Shown here piece by piece: positions 1-11,302 of a stretch of DNA of 64,000 nt. Position 1 is the first letter of the stretch; each line of letters opens with the position of its first letter. The notes under the pieces were generated by a model. That model did not search any database. It was not told where the DNA came from and was given only the letters and a program-made list of their open reading frames with translations. The position numbers and the translations under genes were made by a program. Source of the DNA: Halomonas alimentaria (GTDB lineage Bacteria > Pseudomonadota > Gammaproteobacteria > Pseudomonadales > Halomonadaceae); the NCBI RefSeq assembly GCF_009902005.1, contig NZ_WUTT01000001.1, forward strand, positions 809,601 through 873,600, given 5' to 3'.

Positions 1-1672
1 AGGCCGGGATCGCCTCGCCCGCGTCGGGCTCGGCCTCATGGCTGTCGTAGTCGCCCACCCGGTCGCCGATGGTGGCGAAGTCGAAGTTCTCCTGGCGGCT
101 GGTCAGGCTCATCACCACGCACACCAGTGTGCTGGTGCCGTAGGCAGTCAGCGAGGCGAGCAGCACGGTGTAGTCGCGCAGGAAGCCGGTGGCGAAGATC
201 AGCATGGCGATCAGCGCCAGGGTCCCGGCGATGAAGCCGGCGGTGCGGCCCAGGAAGCCGAACACCATCAGGCCGATGATCACGCCGCCGCCGATGCTGG
301 CCAGCAGCTCGAAGAACAGGCCGCCGGGGCCGGCGAGGTCGACAAGCTCGAAGCGGGCGGCGCAGAACAGCACCATGGCCACCAGCACCGAGGTGGTGAA
401 GGCGGCGTTGGTCACGCGGTTCCAGAAGCAGCTGGCGATCACCGGGAAGACGATGGCGCCCCACAGCGCGCCCACGAACACCAGCATCACCAGGATATCC
501 AGCGAGAAGCTGGCGAAGACGATGCCTACCATGGTGGCGGTGATCATGGTCAGGCGACCCACCAGCAGCATGCGCTTGGGATCGGCCTTGCCGCGGGCGA
601 TGTTCTTGCCATAGACGTCGGCCATCATGATCGCCGACAGCGCCGAGAGGTCGGAGTCGGCGGTGGAGGAGAGCGAGCCGATCACCAGGATGAAGAACAG
701 CGCGATGAACACCGGCGGCAGGTATCCGGAGACCATCTGCGGGATCAGGTTGTTCATGTTGCCGTCGAGGGGCTGCACACCCAGGGTCAGGGCCATCAGG
801 CCGATCATGCCCAGGCCGATGACGATGGCGCCGTAGCCCACGGTGGCGGTGAGGAAGGTGGGCTTGATGTGGTCCTCGTTCACCGCGAACAGGCGCTGGG
901 AGATGGTCTGGTTACCGATGGCATAGGCCAGCACGGCGACGAAGAAGGGTGCGCCCTGCTGCAGGATCGCCTCGCTGGAGAAGAAGTTGGCCTGCTCGGC
1001 TGTCAGGTTGTCGAGGCCGGCGACCAGCTCGCTGGGGCCGCCCATGGCGAAGAACACCGCGGGAATGATCACGATGGCAATGGCCATGAGCGCCACCAGC
1101 TGGGCGAAGTCGGTCAGCACCGAGGCGCGGAAGCCGGACCACAGGGTATAGAACAGCACGCCGACGCCGGCGATGATCACCCCGGCCTGGAAGGAGAGCG
1201 GCGAGAGTACCGAGACCAGCGCGCCGGCAGCGGTGAAGTTGACCATCAGGCTGATCACGCTGCCCAGCACGTTGGAGAGGGCGAGGATCAGCTGGCTGGA
1301 GGAGCCGTGGCGGGCGTGGATCAGCTCGCCCAGGGTGTGGGCGTTGGGGGCGAGCTTGCGGAAGCGCCGGCCGAAGGGGTAGATGAAGAGGATCATCAGC
1401 GCCCCCCACAGCCCATAGTGGATGGGGCCCGAGACGCCATAGGTGTAGCCGGAGGTGGCCGCGGCGTAGAAGGAGGCCGCCCAGATCCAGGTGGCGGTCA
1501 TGCTGGCCGCGCCCATGCCGAAGCCGATTCGGTGGTTGGAGACCATGTAGGCGTCGGCATCCTCGTTCTTCTTGCGGATGCCGAGCGTCATCAGGTAGGT
1601 GCCACCGTAGAAGGCGAGCAGCAGCAGGATGACGGTCAGGGTCGAGAACTGGTAGAGCGTTTCGCTGTTCAA
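1..1672 (-). CDS. Sodium:solute symporter (SSS family), partial at window edge
   Basis: The first 557 codons are visible and the C-terminus lies beyond the window edge. The protein is very hydrophobic, with repeated membrane helices typical of SSS (LeuT-fold) sodium-coupled importers. Family-like stretches include WIWAASFYAAATSGYTYG near the N-terminus, LWSGFRASVLTDFAQ in the middle and IGSLSSTADSDLSALSAI later, the Ser/Thr-rich helix that usually forms the sodium site. I chose a TTG start at 1672 (LNSETLYQFSTLTV) because GAGGG lies about 7 bases upstream and no ATG is available before the first helix. The substrate is not shown by sequence; the overall look is closer to the urea/short-amide branch (Dur3-like) than to proline or pantothenate carriers, but this is a weak inference. 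The gene is transcribed alone toward the window edge. Confidence 0.8.
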   Translation of the reverse strand, partial: MNSETLYQFSTLTVILLLLAFYGGTYLMTLGIRKKNEDADAYMVSNHRIGFGMGAASMTATWIWAASFYAAATSGYTYGVSGPIHYGLWGALMILFIYPFGRRFRKLAPNAHTLGELIHARHGSSSQLILALSNVLGSVISLMVNFTAAGALVSVLSPLSFQAGVIIAGVGVLFYTLWSGFRASVLTDFAQLVALMAIAIVIIPAVFFAMGGPSELVAGLDNLTAEQANFFSSEAILQQGAPFFVAVLAYAIGNQTISQRLFAVNEDHIKPTFLTATVGYGAIVIGLGMIGLMALTLGVQPLDGNMNNLIPQMVSGYLPPVFIALFFILVIGSLSSTADSDLSALSAIMMADVYGKNIARGKADPKRMLLVGRLTMITATMVGIVFASFSLDILVMLVFVGALWGAIVFPVIASCFWNRVTNAAFTTSVLVAMVLFCAARFELVDLAGPGGLFFELLASIGGGVIIGLMVFGFLGRTAGFIAGTLALIAMLIFATGFLRDYTVLLASLTAYGTSTLVCVVMSLTSRQENFDFATIGDRVGDYDSHEAEPDAGEAIPA

Positions 1673-2153
1673 GGGCAATCCCTCGGTAGATGGAACGGAC
1701 ACGTCTCTTACATGTCGGTCCAGGCCGCATGTCGGACGCAGTGGCAGAGGTGGGGCGGGTTTGCCGAATGGCCGGGCGAGCTGTCGAACGCCCAGGCGAG
1801 AGCCTGCGCAGTCGGCAACGGCGCGGCGGGGCTATCGGCAAGGCACGGCGAAAGGGCCGTGGGTAAGGCTTACCCCAGCGCGGGGGAGGCAGGTGGCGGG
1901 CGGCGCGGCATGCAGCGGCCCTTGTCGGCGTAGTGTAGCGACATGGATTCCTTCTCTTTCGATGGCGTCGTCGACGGTCAGTCGAAGGTACGGCGATCCA
2001 GTCTGCGGTGAGGCAAGACCAGGTTGGGCAGGCAGCGTGGCCGTGGCCCGTCAGGGATCGATTGTTGTATACATTGTCCTGATCCGGGGCCGTATACCCT
2101 ACCCACCCGAATGACGAATGTCCAATCTGCCCTGATCAAGGGGGTAACGGGCC
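1673..2153. other. 481-base intergenic region with one palindromic site
   Basis: This gap between the SSS symporter and the EamA exporter holds no convincing gene. It contains the symporter's upstream region and, at 2066-2073, the perfect 8-base palindrome TGTATACA. A second GTATAC lies about 20 bases away near 2092. Nothing else was recognised. Confidence 0.5.
2061..2076. promoter_or_regulatory. Possible GntR-type operator (TGTATACA core)
   Basis: The core TGTATACA at 2066-2073 is a perfect palindrome inside ATTGTTGTATACATTG. FadR/FCD-type GntR regulators often bind TNGTATACNA-like sites. It is nearly 400 bases upstream of the leftward symporter and lies downstream of the EamA gene, so a role is uncertain. 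No GntR gene is visible in the window. Confidence 0.25.
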
Positions 2154-3089
2154 TCAGCTCCTGCGAAAACGACGAAATGCAAGGAGGTGCCCTCCCCGCG
2201 CAGGCTCCCGGCATGCGGTCATGCTGCCCGCCACCACCAGCGCTGACGCCACCGGCAGCCGCCAGTCCGGTGTGGCCACACCGGCCAGTACCAGGAACAG
2301 AGTGGCCAGCACCGGCACCGCATGGGCCAGGTTGCCGACCCGGTGGCCGAGCGGGTCGCGCATGGCTCGGTCCCAGGCCAGCATCGCCAGCCCGTAGGGC
2401 CCCAGCCCCAGGCTGACGGCGACCATCAGGACCTCCAGCGAGGGCAGGGCAATGATGCCCTCCAGGGCCAGGCTGGCACTGCCGGTCAGCACGCTGGCGA
2501 TCAGCAGCAGGTGTGGCATGCGCTCCCCCAGGCGCCAGGCCGAGACGCGAGCGGCCAGGGAGTAGAGCGCCCAGCAAACTGCCCCGAGGGCGGCCAGCAG
2601 GTAGCCACCCCAGGCGCCCGAGACGCCGCCGGCCAGCGCCTGGGGCGCCACCAGCAGGGCCGCGCCTGAGAATGCCAGGCCGGCACCGATCAGGCTGCTC
2701 GCCGACAGCCGCCCCAGCACTAGCCACTGGCTGGCCAGCAGGAACAGCACCGGCCAGGTGTAGAGGATCAGCGCCGCCTCCTCGGCGGGGGCCAGGGTGA
2801 AGGCGGCGAAGCAGGCCCCCACCGCACCGGTGATCAGCAGCGGCACGCCCAGATAGACGAGCACGCCGTGCAGTGGGCGAAGCGGGGCATCCCGATGGCG
2901 CCGACGGCGTGCCATGGGCAGGGTGCCGAGGGCGCCGGCGAGCAGGGCCAGGGCCGAGAGACGCAGCGGCGGAAGCTCGCCTGCCTGGGCGGCCAGCAGC
3001 GGTACCAGCGCCCACAGCACCACCGCCAGCGTCGCGGCGCCACCGCCGAGCCAGGGAGAGTGGGTGAGATGCGAGCGGTGCAGCTGCAT
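2154..3089 (-). CDS. EamA-family (DMT) exporter
   Basis: A 311-residue integral membrane protein with about ten hydrophobic helices arranged as two five-helix EamA repeats. The end of the first repeat reads AALILYTWPVLFLLASQWLVLG, cut here to its recognisable core AALILYTWPVLF. Members of this drug/metabolite family export amino acids and other small metabolites. I chose the ATG at 3089 rather than upstream in-frame starts because AGGAGG sits just before it (CAGGAGGCTCGACC). The gene is divergent from a LysR regulator with 119 bases between starts, the usual layout for a regulator controlling an adjacent exporter. The substrate cannot be read from sequence. Confidence 0.85.
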   Translation of the reverse strand: MQLHRSHLTHSPWLGGGAATLAVVLWALVPLLAAQAGELPPLRLSALALLAGALGTLPMARRRRHRDAPLRPLHGVLVYLGVPLLITGAVGACFAAFTLAPAEEAALILYTWPVLFLLASQWLVLGRLSASSLIGAGLAFSGAALLVAPQALAGGVSGAWGGYLLAALGAVCWALYSLAARVSAWRLGERMPHLLLIASVLTGSASLALEGIIALPSLEVLMVAVSLGLGPYGLAMLAWDRAMRDPLGHRVGNLAHAVPVLATLFLVLAGVATPDWRLPVASALVVAGSMTACREPARGGHLLAFRRFRRS

Positions 3090-3208
3090 GGTCGAGCCTC
3101 CTGAGGAGTGGTCGTGGGCAGTGGGATGCTGCCGCCATGCTAGCCGTGCCATACTCATCAAGATAACGATCTTTATTGAAGGTATTCATCAAGGAGCGTG
3201 ATGAATCA

Positions 3209-4078
3209 ATGCGTGCCCCGACGCTCGACCTGAGCCTGCTGCGCACCCTGGTGGCCGTAGCCGATACCGGCAGCGTCACCGCCGCGGCACGGCGCCTGGC
3301 CTACACCCAGTCCACGGTGAGCATGCAGCTCTCGCGCCTGGAGGCAGCGCTTGGCGTGGCACTTCACGAACGGCAGGGAAGGCGCATCCGCTTCACCGCC
3401 GAGGGCGAGCGCCTGCTGGGTCATGCCCGCCGGCTGCTGGCGCTCAACGACGAGGCGCTGGCCGACATGCGTGCCCGGCGTGTCACCGGTGAGCTCAACC
3501 TGGGGATTCCCGAGGACTACGCCCCGCTGCTCACCGCGGTGTTCTCCTGGTTCCATCAGCTCTATCCGGATGTGGGGCTGCAGGTGACCTGCGGCACCAG
3601 CACCGACCTGGTGGAGCGGGTGCGTGCCGACGAGCTGGACCTGGCCCTGGTGACCCGTCAGCGGCGTTCACCGGGTGGCGAGGTGATCCGTCGTGAGCCC
3701 CTGGCCTGGGCGGTGGGGCTGGAGCGCCAGCCGCCGCTCTCCGATCCGCTGCCGTTGGCGCTCTACTCCCCCGGCGCCGACCTCTTCCGCGAGGTGGCGG
3801 AGGATGCCCTGGCCGCCGCCGGCCGTACCTGGCGGGTGGCCTATACCAGCCAGTCCATGGCCGGGCTGGCGCCGGTGGTGCAGGCGGGGCTGGCCATCGT
3901 GGTGGTCACCCGCAGCATGCTCGGTCCCCAGCTGCGCGCCCTGGACGAGTCCAGCGGCCTGCCGGCGCTGCCCGCGGTGGAACTGGCCCTGCATCGTGCC
4001 GCCCGACGCCCCACCGAGCCGGCCCGGCGCCTGGCCGAGCTGATCCGCGAGGCGCTGGCACCGATAGCTGCGGACTGA
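3209..4078 (+). CDS. LysR-family transcriptional regulator
   Basis: A 289-residue LysR-type regulator. The N-terminal winged helix-turn-helix contains LLRTLVAVADTGSVTAAARR and STVSMQLSRLEAALGVALHE, followed by a periplasmic-binding-protein-like effector domain from about residue 90. The ATG at 3209 is preceded by AAGGAG 12 bases upstream; an in-frame ATG at 3176 is possible but adds a non-conserved leader. It is divergent from the EamA exporter, so it probably controls that exporter and itself from the 119-base shared region, which contains AT-rich sequence around 3160-3190. The effector is unknown. Confidence 0.88.
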   Translation: MRAPTLDLSLLRTLVAVADTGSVTAAARRLAYTQSTVSMQLSRLEAALGVALHERQGRRIRFTAEGERLLGHARRLLALNDEALADMRARRVTGELNLGIPEDYAPLLTAVFSWFHQLYPDVGLQVTCGTSTDLVERVRADELDLALVTRQRRSPGGEVIRREPLAWAVGLERQPPLSDPLPLALYSPGADLFREVAEDALAAAGRTWRVAYTSQSMAGLAPVVQAGLAIVVVTRSMLGPQLRALDESSGLPALPAVELALHRAARRPTEPARRLAELIREALAPIAAD

Positions 4079-4164
4079 ACCCGCTATGGCGGCAATAGGT
4101 CGAAAGCCGAAATCCCGAGCGTTATACTCGGGTATTGATGCCCCAACCGCCGACCGGAGCCGCC

Positions 4165-5652
4165 ATGTTTCCCGAGTTCAGCCTGCGTTATGTCCGCCTG
4201 CCCGAGCGCTTCTATCTGCGCTTTGACCCGGTGCCGGTGCCCGAGCCGCGGCTGGTGGCCTTCAACCGGCCGCTGGCGGAGGCGCTGGGCTTCGACCTGA
4301 CGACCTTCGATGAGCAGCGTGCCGCCGAGTGGTTCTCCGGCAACGTCGTGCCGCCGGGCGCCGACCCCGTCGCCCAGGCCTACGCCGGTCACCAGTTCGG
4401 TCACTTCAATCCGCGCCTGGGCGATGGCCGCGCCGTGCTGCTCGGCGAGGTGGTCGACCGCGAGGGACGGCTGCGTGATATCCAGCTCAAGGGCGCCGGC
4501 ATGACACCCTTCTCCCGGGGCGCCGACGGGCGCGCGCCCCTGGGGCCGGTGCTGCGCGAGTACCTGGTCAGCGAGGCGATGCACCGGCTCGGCGTGCCCA
4601 CCACCCGGGCACTGGCCGCAGTGACCAGCGGCGAGCGGGTGTTCCGGCGGGTGCCGGAGCCCGGCGCGGTGCTGACCCGGGTGGCCGCGAGCCACCTGCG
4701 CGTCGGCACCTTCCAGTACTTCGCCGCCCGCGACGATGTGGAGGCGGTACGCACCCTGGCCGATATGGCCATCGAGCGCCACTATCCACACCTTCTGGGC
4801 CCCGAGCTCGCCGAGGGGGCCGAGGGCGAGCGCTACCTGGCCCTGCTGGAGGCAGTGGCAGAGCGCCAGGCGGCGCTGGTGGCGCAGTGGATGGGCCTGG
4901 GCTTCATCCATGGCGTGATGAACACCGACAACTGCGCGATTTCCGGCGAGACCATCGACTATGGCCCCTGCGCCTTCATGGAGGCCTACTCGTCGACCAT
5001 GGTATTCAGCTCCATCGACGAGCAGGGGCGCTACGCCTATCGCAATCAGCCATGGATTGCCCAGTGGAACCTGGCACGCTTCGCCGAGACGCTGATCCCG
5101 CTGATCGATGACGACCAGGAGGCGGCGATCGAGAAGGCCACCGCGGTGATCGAGCGCTATGAGACACGGTACGAGGCGGAGTGGCTGGGAGTGATGCGCG
5201 CCAAGCTGGGGCTGGCCGGGGAAGAGCAGGGCGACCGCGCGCTGGTCGAGGCCTTCCTCGAGACGCTCGCGGCCGGCCGCGCCGATTTCACCCTGGCATT
5301 TCGTCGCCTGAGTGAGGCACTGCAAGAGGATGCCCCCGCGCTCCTCGAGCTGTTCGAGGACAGCCAGGCCCTGCGCGAATGGCTGCCGCGCTGGCGCGAG
5401 CGCCTGGCCCGGGAGGCGGCCTCGCCCGAGGCGGTCGCCGCGCGCATGAACGCGACCAACCCGCTCTATATTCCCCGCAACCACCAGGTGGCGCGGGCGA
5501 TCGCCGCGGCATCCGAGCATGACGACTTCGCCCCCTTCGAGGCCCTGCGCGAGGTGCTGGCCGAGCCCTATGCCGAGCAGTCCGGATACGAGGTGTACGC
5601 CGAGCCGGCGCCTGCCGCCGAACGGGTGCTGCGCACCTTCTGCGGGACCTGA
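4165..5652 (+). CDS. selO: Protein adenylyltransferase SelO (YdiU family)
   Basis: A 495-residue member of the SelO/YdiU pseudokinase family, which transfers AMP from ATP to Ser, Thr or Tyr of target proteins and is linked to redox homeostasis. Conserved blocks are visible: YAGHQFGHFNPRLGDGRA, KGAGMTPFSRGADGRAPLG, and the active-site block HGVMNTDN (residues 249-256) followed by IDYGPCAF. The family has a regulatory disulfide between an active-site-loop cysteine and a C-terminal cysteine; the candidates here are C269 and C493 in the ending FCGT. No selenocysteine codon is present. The ATG at 4165 is chosen because CCGGAG lies just upstream and the family starts near FSLRYVRLPERFY; an ATG at 4135 is possible. 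It is convergent with katG, an antioxidant gene. Confidence 0.93.
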   Translation: MFPEFSLRYVRLPERFYLRFDPVPVPEPRLVAFNRPLAEALGFDLTTFDEQRAAEWFSGNVVPPGADPVAQAYAGHQFGHFNPRLGDGRAVLLGEVVDREGRLRDIQLKGAGMTPFSRGADGRAPLGPVLREYLVSEAMHRLGVPTTRALAAVTSGERVFRRVPEPGAVLTRVAASHLRVGTFQYFAARDDVEAVRTLADMAIERHYPHLLGPELAEGAEGERYLALLEAVAERQAALVAQWMGLGFIHGVMNTDNCAISGETIDYGPCAFMEAYSSTMVFSSIDEQGRYAYRNQPWIAQWNLARFAETLIPLIDDDQEAAIEKATAVIERYETRYEAEWLGVMRAKLGLAGEEQGDRALVEAFLETLAAGRADFTLAFRRLSEALQEDAPALLELFEDSQALREWLPRWRERLAREAASPEAVAARMNATNPLYIPRNHQVARAIAAASEHDDFAPFEALREVLAEPYAEQSGYEVYAEPAPAAERVLRTFCGT

Positions 5653-5684
5653 GCCATCGTGGCCAGCCATCTGTAAACAAAAAA

Positions 5685-5708
5685 GACGCCCGGGTTTCCC
5701 CGGGCGTC
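5685..5708 (-). terminator. Rho-independent terminator of katG
   Basis: A perfect 10-bp stem GACGCCCGGG/CCCGGGCGTC with a TTTC loop. On the minus strand it is followed by a run of T (the plus strand reads AAAAAAGA just before it), about 75 bases beyond the katG stop. It also sits 32 bases after the selO stop, so it may work for both convergent genes. Confidence 0.85.
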
Positions 5709-5781
5709 TCTGTCTCGGTACCTCGGTACCGGTATTTCTCTATCGGCATTCTGGCCGGGCGGTTGCCCGGCGCAGGCGGCC

Positions 5782-8218
<2,437 letters not shown>

Positions 8219-8251
8219 AGGGACCTACCGGAACAAGCCCGAATGGTCCCT
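8219..8251 (-). terminator. Putative terminator after the LysR gene
   Basis: A 7-bp stem AGGGACC/GGTCCCT with a 19-base loop; on the minus strand the stem is followed by TTTTTCAG. It lies about 70 bases beyond the LysR stop. The stem is short and the loop long, so the call is moderate. Confidence 0.45.
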
Positions 8252-8321
8252 CTGTCGTTATTCCACCCCGGGGTGATGGCCGGGTTCGGCGTTGCCGCGA
8301 GGGGCGTCTCTTCGCAGGCCG

Positions 8322-9269
8322 TCAGTCGGCGCCGATCGCGGGGATCACCAGCGCCTTCGCCTCGCCCATCAGGAAGGCACGATTGGTCTCCAGCGCCTCG
8401 CGCAGGAAGTCCCACAGCAGGCGCACTCGGGCCAGTCGGCGCTGCTCCTGGCGGGCGGTGATCCAGAACTGGCGGTCGACGGCGACCTCCTCGGCCAGCA
8501 CGCGCTCGAGCCCTGTGTCCGTCTCGGCCATGAAGCAGGGCAGCACGGCCAGCCCCGCGCCGTGGCGGCAGGCCACCTGCTGGGTGGTCACGCTGGTGCT
8601 GCGCACGGTGAAGTGGGGCGGCCGGCCCACCACCGCGGGATCCACCAGCGGCTCCAGATAACTGAGCTGCTGGCTGAAGATCAGGTCGTCGACGTAGCCG
8701 ACAAGGCGATGTTCGCCCAGTTCGGCCAGGCGCGCCGGCCGCCCGTGGCGGTCGAGATAGCCCTGGCTGCCGTAGAGGCGCAGCCGGTAGTCGCATAGCC
8801 GCGAGATCACCAGGCCCGGGCTCACCGGGCGCTCAACAGTGATGGCCAGGTCCGCCTCGTGGCGGCTCAGGTTGACCACCCGGGGCAGGGCGAGCAGGTC
8901 CAGGGTGACGCCGGGATGGCGCTCGCAGAAGGCCGAGAGCAGCGGGGCGATCACCCAGGTGCCGAACCCCTCGGTGACCCCCAGGCGGATCTGTCCGCTC
9001 ACCTGGTGATCCTTGTCGGAGAGGCTCTCGCCCGCCTCGAAGGCGTGGCGAGCCATCTCCTCGGCGTGGGCGAGCAGCTGCTGGCCGGCCTCGGTGAGCT
9101 GGTAGCCGTGGGTGCTGCGCTCGAAGAGCTGGGTGTTGAGCTTCTGCTCGAAGCGCCGCGTGCGCCGCGAGAGGGTGGAGTGGTCCAGCCCCAGGCGACG
9201 GGCGGCATCGGTGAGCCGCTGGCTGCGGGCCACTTCGAGGAAGATCTGGATGTCGTGCCAGTCGAGCAT
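8322..9269 (-). CDS. LysR-family transcriptional regulator, probable mmsA regulator
   Basis: A 315-residue LysR regulator. The DNA-binding domain reads IFLEVARSQRLTDAARRLG and HSTLSRRTRRFEQKLNTQLF; the effector domain begins near residue 90 (QIRLGVTEGFGTWVIAPLL). It is divergent from mmsA with 220 bases between the genes and is therefore likely to control that dehydrogenase gene; in Pseudomonas the mms regulator is of the AraC family, so the regulator type differs. The ATG at 9269 fits the conserved family start (MLDWHDIQIFLEVA), though its Shine-Dalgarno sequence is weak. Confidence 0.87.
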   Translation of the reverse strand: MLDWHDIQIFLEVARSQRLTDAARRLGLDHSTLSRRTRRFEQKLNTQLFERSTHGYQLTEAGQQLLAHAEEMARHAFEAGESLSDKDHQVSGQIRLGVTEGFGTWVIAPLLSAFCERHPGVTLDLLALPRVVNLSRHEADLAITVERPVSPGLVISRLCDYRLRLYGSQGYLDRHGRPARLAELGEHRLVGYVDDLIFSQQLSYLEPLVDPAVVGRPPHFTVRSTSVTTQQVACRHGAGLAVLPCFMAETDTGLERVLAEEVAVDRQFWITARQEQRRLARVRLLWDFLREALETNRAFLMGEAKALVIPAIGAD

Positions 9270-9373
9270 GCTGGGTGTTCCCGGGGTGACGGTGGTTGTG
9301 CATCAGCGCACAAGCAATGTGCCCGAGTACCCGTTGTCACGCCATGCGACCTCTGGATAGACTCGTCCTCATA

Positions 9374-9403
9374 GTCTTTCGTGTTTTTATACACACAAAG
9401 TCT
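9374..9403. promoter_or_regulatory. Candidate operator between the LysR gene and mmsA
   Basis: An AT-rich imperfect inverted repeat, CTTTCGTGT and ACACACAAAG around TTTTAT, lies about 90-115 bases upstream of mmsA in an otherwise G+C-rich divergent region. LysR proteins commonly bind such dyads. The assignment is positional inference. Confidence 0.35.
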
Positions 9404-9489
9404 AATGTCGGGTGACGGCAGCGAGCGCCGCGGCGTTCCACAACAACAAGCCAGCACCCTGACAGCGACAGCATCCAAGGAGTACGCCC

Positions 9490-10989
9490 ATGTCAGTCCG
9501 CGAAATCCCCATGTACATCGACGGCCAGCCCGTCCAGTCCCAGAGCCAGGAGTGGCGCGACGTGGTCAACCCGGCTACCCAGGAAGTAGTCGCCCGGGTG
9601 CCGTTCTGCACCGCCGAGGAGGTCGAGCGCGCCGTGGCCAGCGCCAAGGAGGCCTTCAAGACCTGGCGCAAGGTACCGCTGGCCAAGCGCATGCGCATCA
9701 TGCTCAAGCTGCAGGCGCTGATCCGCGACAACACCGACGAGCTTGCCGCGCTGATCACCGAGGAGCACGGCAAGACCCTGCCCGACGCCGCCGGCGAGGT
9801 GGGCCGCGGCCTGGAGGTGGTGGAGCACGCCTGCTCGATCACCTCCCTGCAGCTGGGTGAGCTGGCCGAGAACGCCGCCAACGAGGTGGATGTCTATACC
9901 CTGAACCAGCCGCTGGGCGTGGGTGCCGGCATCACCGCCTTCAACTTCCCCATCATGCTGCCCTGCTTCATGTTCCCGCTGGCCATCGCCACCGGTAACA
10001 CCTTCGTGCTCAAGCCCTCCGAGCAGGACCCGAGCTCCACCATGCGCCTGGTCGAGCTGGCCCACGAGGCGGGTATCCCGGCCGGGGTGCTCAACGTGGT
10101 GCACGGCGGCCCGGACGTCGCCAACCAGATCGCCGACCATACCGACATCAAGGCGCTCTCCTTCATCGGCTCCACCCACGTGGGCTCGCTGCTCTACAAC
10201 CGCGCCGCTGCTGCCGGCAAGCGCATGCAGTCGATGATGGGCGCCAAGAACCACTGTGTGGTGATGCCCGACGCCAACCGCAGCCAGGCCATCAATAACC
10301 TGCTGGGCTCCGCCTATGGCGCCGCCGGTCAGCGCTGCATGGCCAACTCCGTTGTGGTGCTGGTGGGCGAGGCCCGCGAGTGGCTGGAAGACATCGTCGA
10401 GGGCACCAGGACCATGAAGGTGGGCCCCGGCACCCAGACCGACGCCGACCTCGGCCCGCTGGTCTCGCCCCAGGCCAAGGAGCGCGTCGAGCGGTTGATC
10501 ACCGCCGGCGAGAAGGAGGGCGCCAACCTGCTGGTGGACGGCCGCGGCTACCAGGTGGAGGGCTACCCGGACGGCAATTTCGTCGGACCCACCCTGTTCA
10601 CCGATGTCACTCCGGAGATGACCATCTACCGTGAGGAGATCTTCGGCCCGGTGCTCTGCGTGGTCACCGTCGACACCCTCGACGAGGCGATCGAGTTCAT
10701 CAACGCCAACCCCAACGGCAACGGCACCTCCATCTTCACCAACTCCGGCTGGGTGGCGCGCCGCTTCGAGAGCGACATCGACGTCGGCCAGGTGGGCATC
10801 AACGTGCCGATCCCGGTGCCGGTCGCCTACTTCAGCTTCACCGGTTCGCGCGCCTCCAAGCTCGGTGACCTGGGCCCCAACGGCAAGCAGGCCATTGCCT
10901 TCTGGACCCAGACCAAGACCGTCACCGCCCGCTGGTTCGAGCCCGAGAACGTCTCCAGCGGCATCAACAGCACCATCTCGCTGGGCTGA
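9490..10989 (+). CDS. mmsA: Methylmalonate-semialdehyde dehydrogenase (CoA-acylating)
   Basis: A 499-residue aldehyde dehydrogenase of the CoA-acylating MmsA type. It converts methylmalonate semialdehyde (valine breakdown) or malonate semialdehyde (beta-alanine, inositol) with CoA and NAD to propionyl-CoA or acetyl-CoA plus CO2. The catalytic cysteine is C283 in GAAGQRCMANS. Also seen are the cofactor-binding FVLKPSEQDP and ALSFIGSTHVG, and the family C-terminus GKQAIAFWTQTKTVTARWF. The ATG at 9490 has AAGGAG upstream. It is a single-gene unit with a strong terminator, divergent from a LysR regulator. Length and motifs match the family well. Confidence 0.95.
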   Translation: MSVREIPMYIDGQPVQSQSQEWRDVVNPATQEVVARVPFCTAEEVERAVASAKEAFKTWRKVPLAKRMRIMLKLQALIRDNTDELAALITEEHGKTLPDAAGEVGRGLEVVEHACSITSLQLGELAENAANEVDVYTLNQPLGVGAGITAFNFPIMLPCFMFPLAIATGNTFVLKPSEQDPSSTMRLVELAHEAGIPAGVLNVVHGGPDVANQIADHTDIKALSFIGSTHVGSLLYNRAAAAGKRMQSMMGAKNHCVVMPDANRSQAINNLLGSAYGAAGQRCMANSVVVLVGEAREWLEDIVEGTRTMKVGPGTQTDADLGPLVSPQAKERVERLITAGEKEGANLLVDGRGYQVEGYPDGNFVGPTLFTDVTPEMTIYREEIFGPVLCVVTVDTLDEAIEFINANPNGNGTSIFTNSGWVARRFESDIDVGQVGINVPIPVPVAYFSFTGSRASKLGDLGPNGKQAIAFWTQTKTVTARWFEPENVSSGINSTISLG

Positions 10990-11011
10990 CAACCTCCGCC
11001 CGGTAACAAGC

Positions 11012-11041
11012 GCGCCCCCGCCTCGAGAGAGGCGGGGGCGC
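11012..11041 (+). terminator. Terminator-like hairpin after mmsA
   Basis: A perfect 13-bp stem GCGCCCCCGCCTC/GAGGCGGGGGCGC with a GAGA tetraloop, 23 bases after the mmsA stop. The downstream T content is modest (TGTCGTTGT), but the stem is very stable. Confidence 0.75.
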
Positions 11042-11302
11042 TGTCGTTGTGGCCGAGAAGCGGCGCTTGGTCGAGAAGGGAGCACCGGCGGCGCTGGTGT
11101 ATACGCCCTGCGCGCGGCGGGGCAGCCGCGCTTTGATTCGTTAGCGTGCACCTCTTACCATATGCGAATGCTCGACGCCGAGTCGGCCGCCCGACGTCGA
11201 GAGCTTCAAGGGCCGAAGGCTTGGCCGCTATCCAGCAGGCACCTGCCTGCGTTCTCCCAACGCTCCGGTTGACGCCGTAGAGCAAACACCAAAGGTGACA
11301 CG
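11042..11302. other. 261-base gap, no gene recognised
   Basis: The region between the mmsA terminator and the YbaY-like lipoprotein gene. It carries that gene's promoter region; no coding frame with family similarity or repeat was recognised. Confidence 0.4.

Noticed and set aside
38..1933. A 631-codon plus-strand frame opposite the SSS symporter
   Set aside because: The translation is a low-complexity Gly/His/Gln/Glu mix with no domains, and the minus strand encodes a clear membrane transporter. It is an antisense shadow caused by high G+C.
4165..5652. Selenoprotein form of SelO
   Set aside because: The C-terminus is FCGT followed by the TGA stop; there is no sign of a selenocysteine insertion element or of coding after the TGA.
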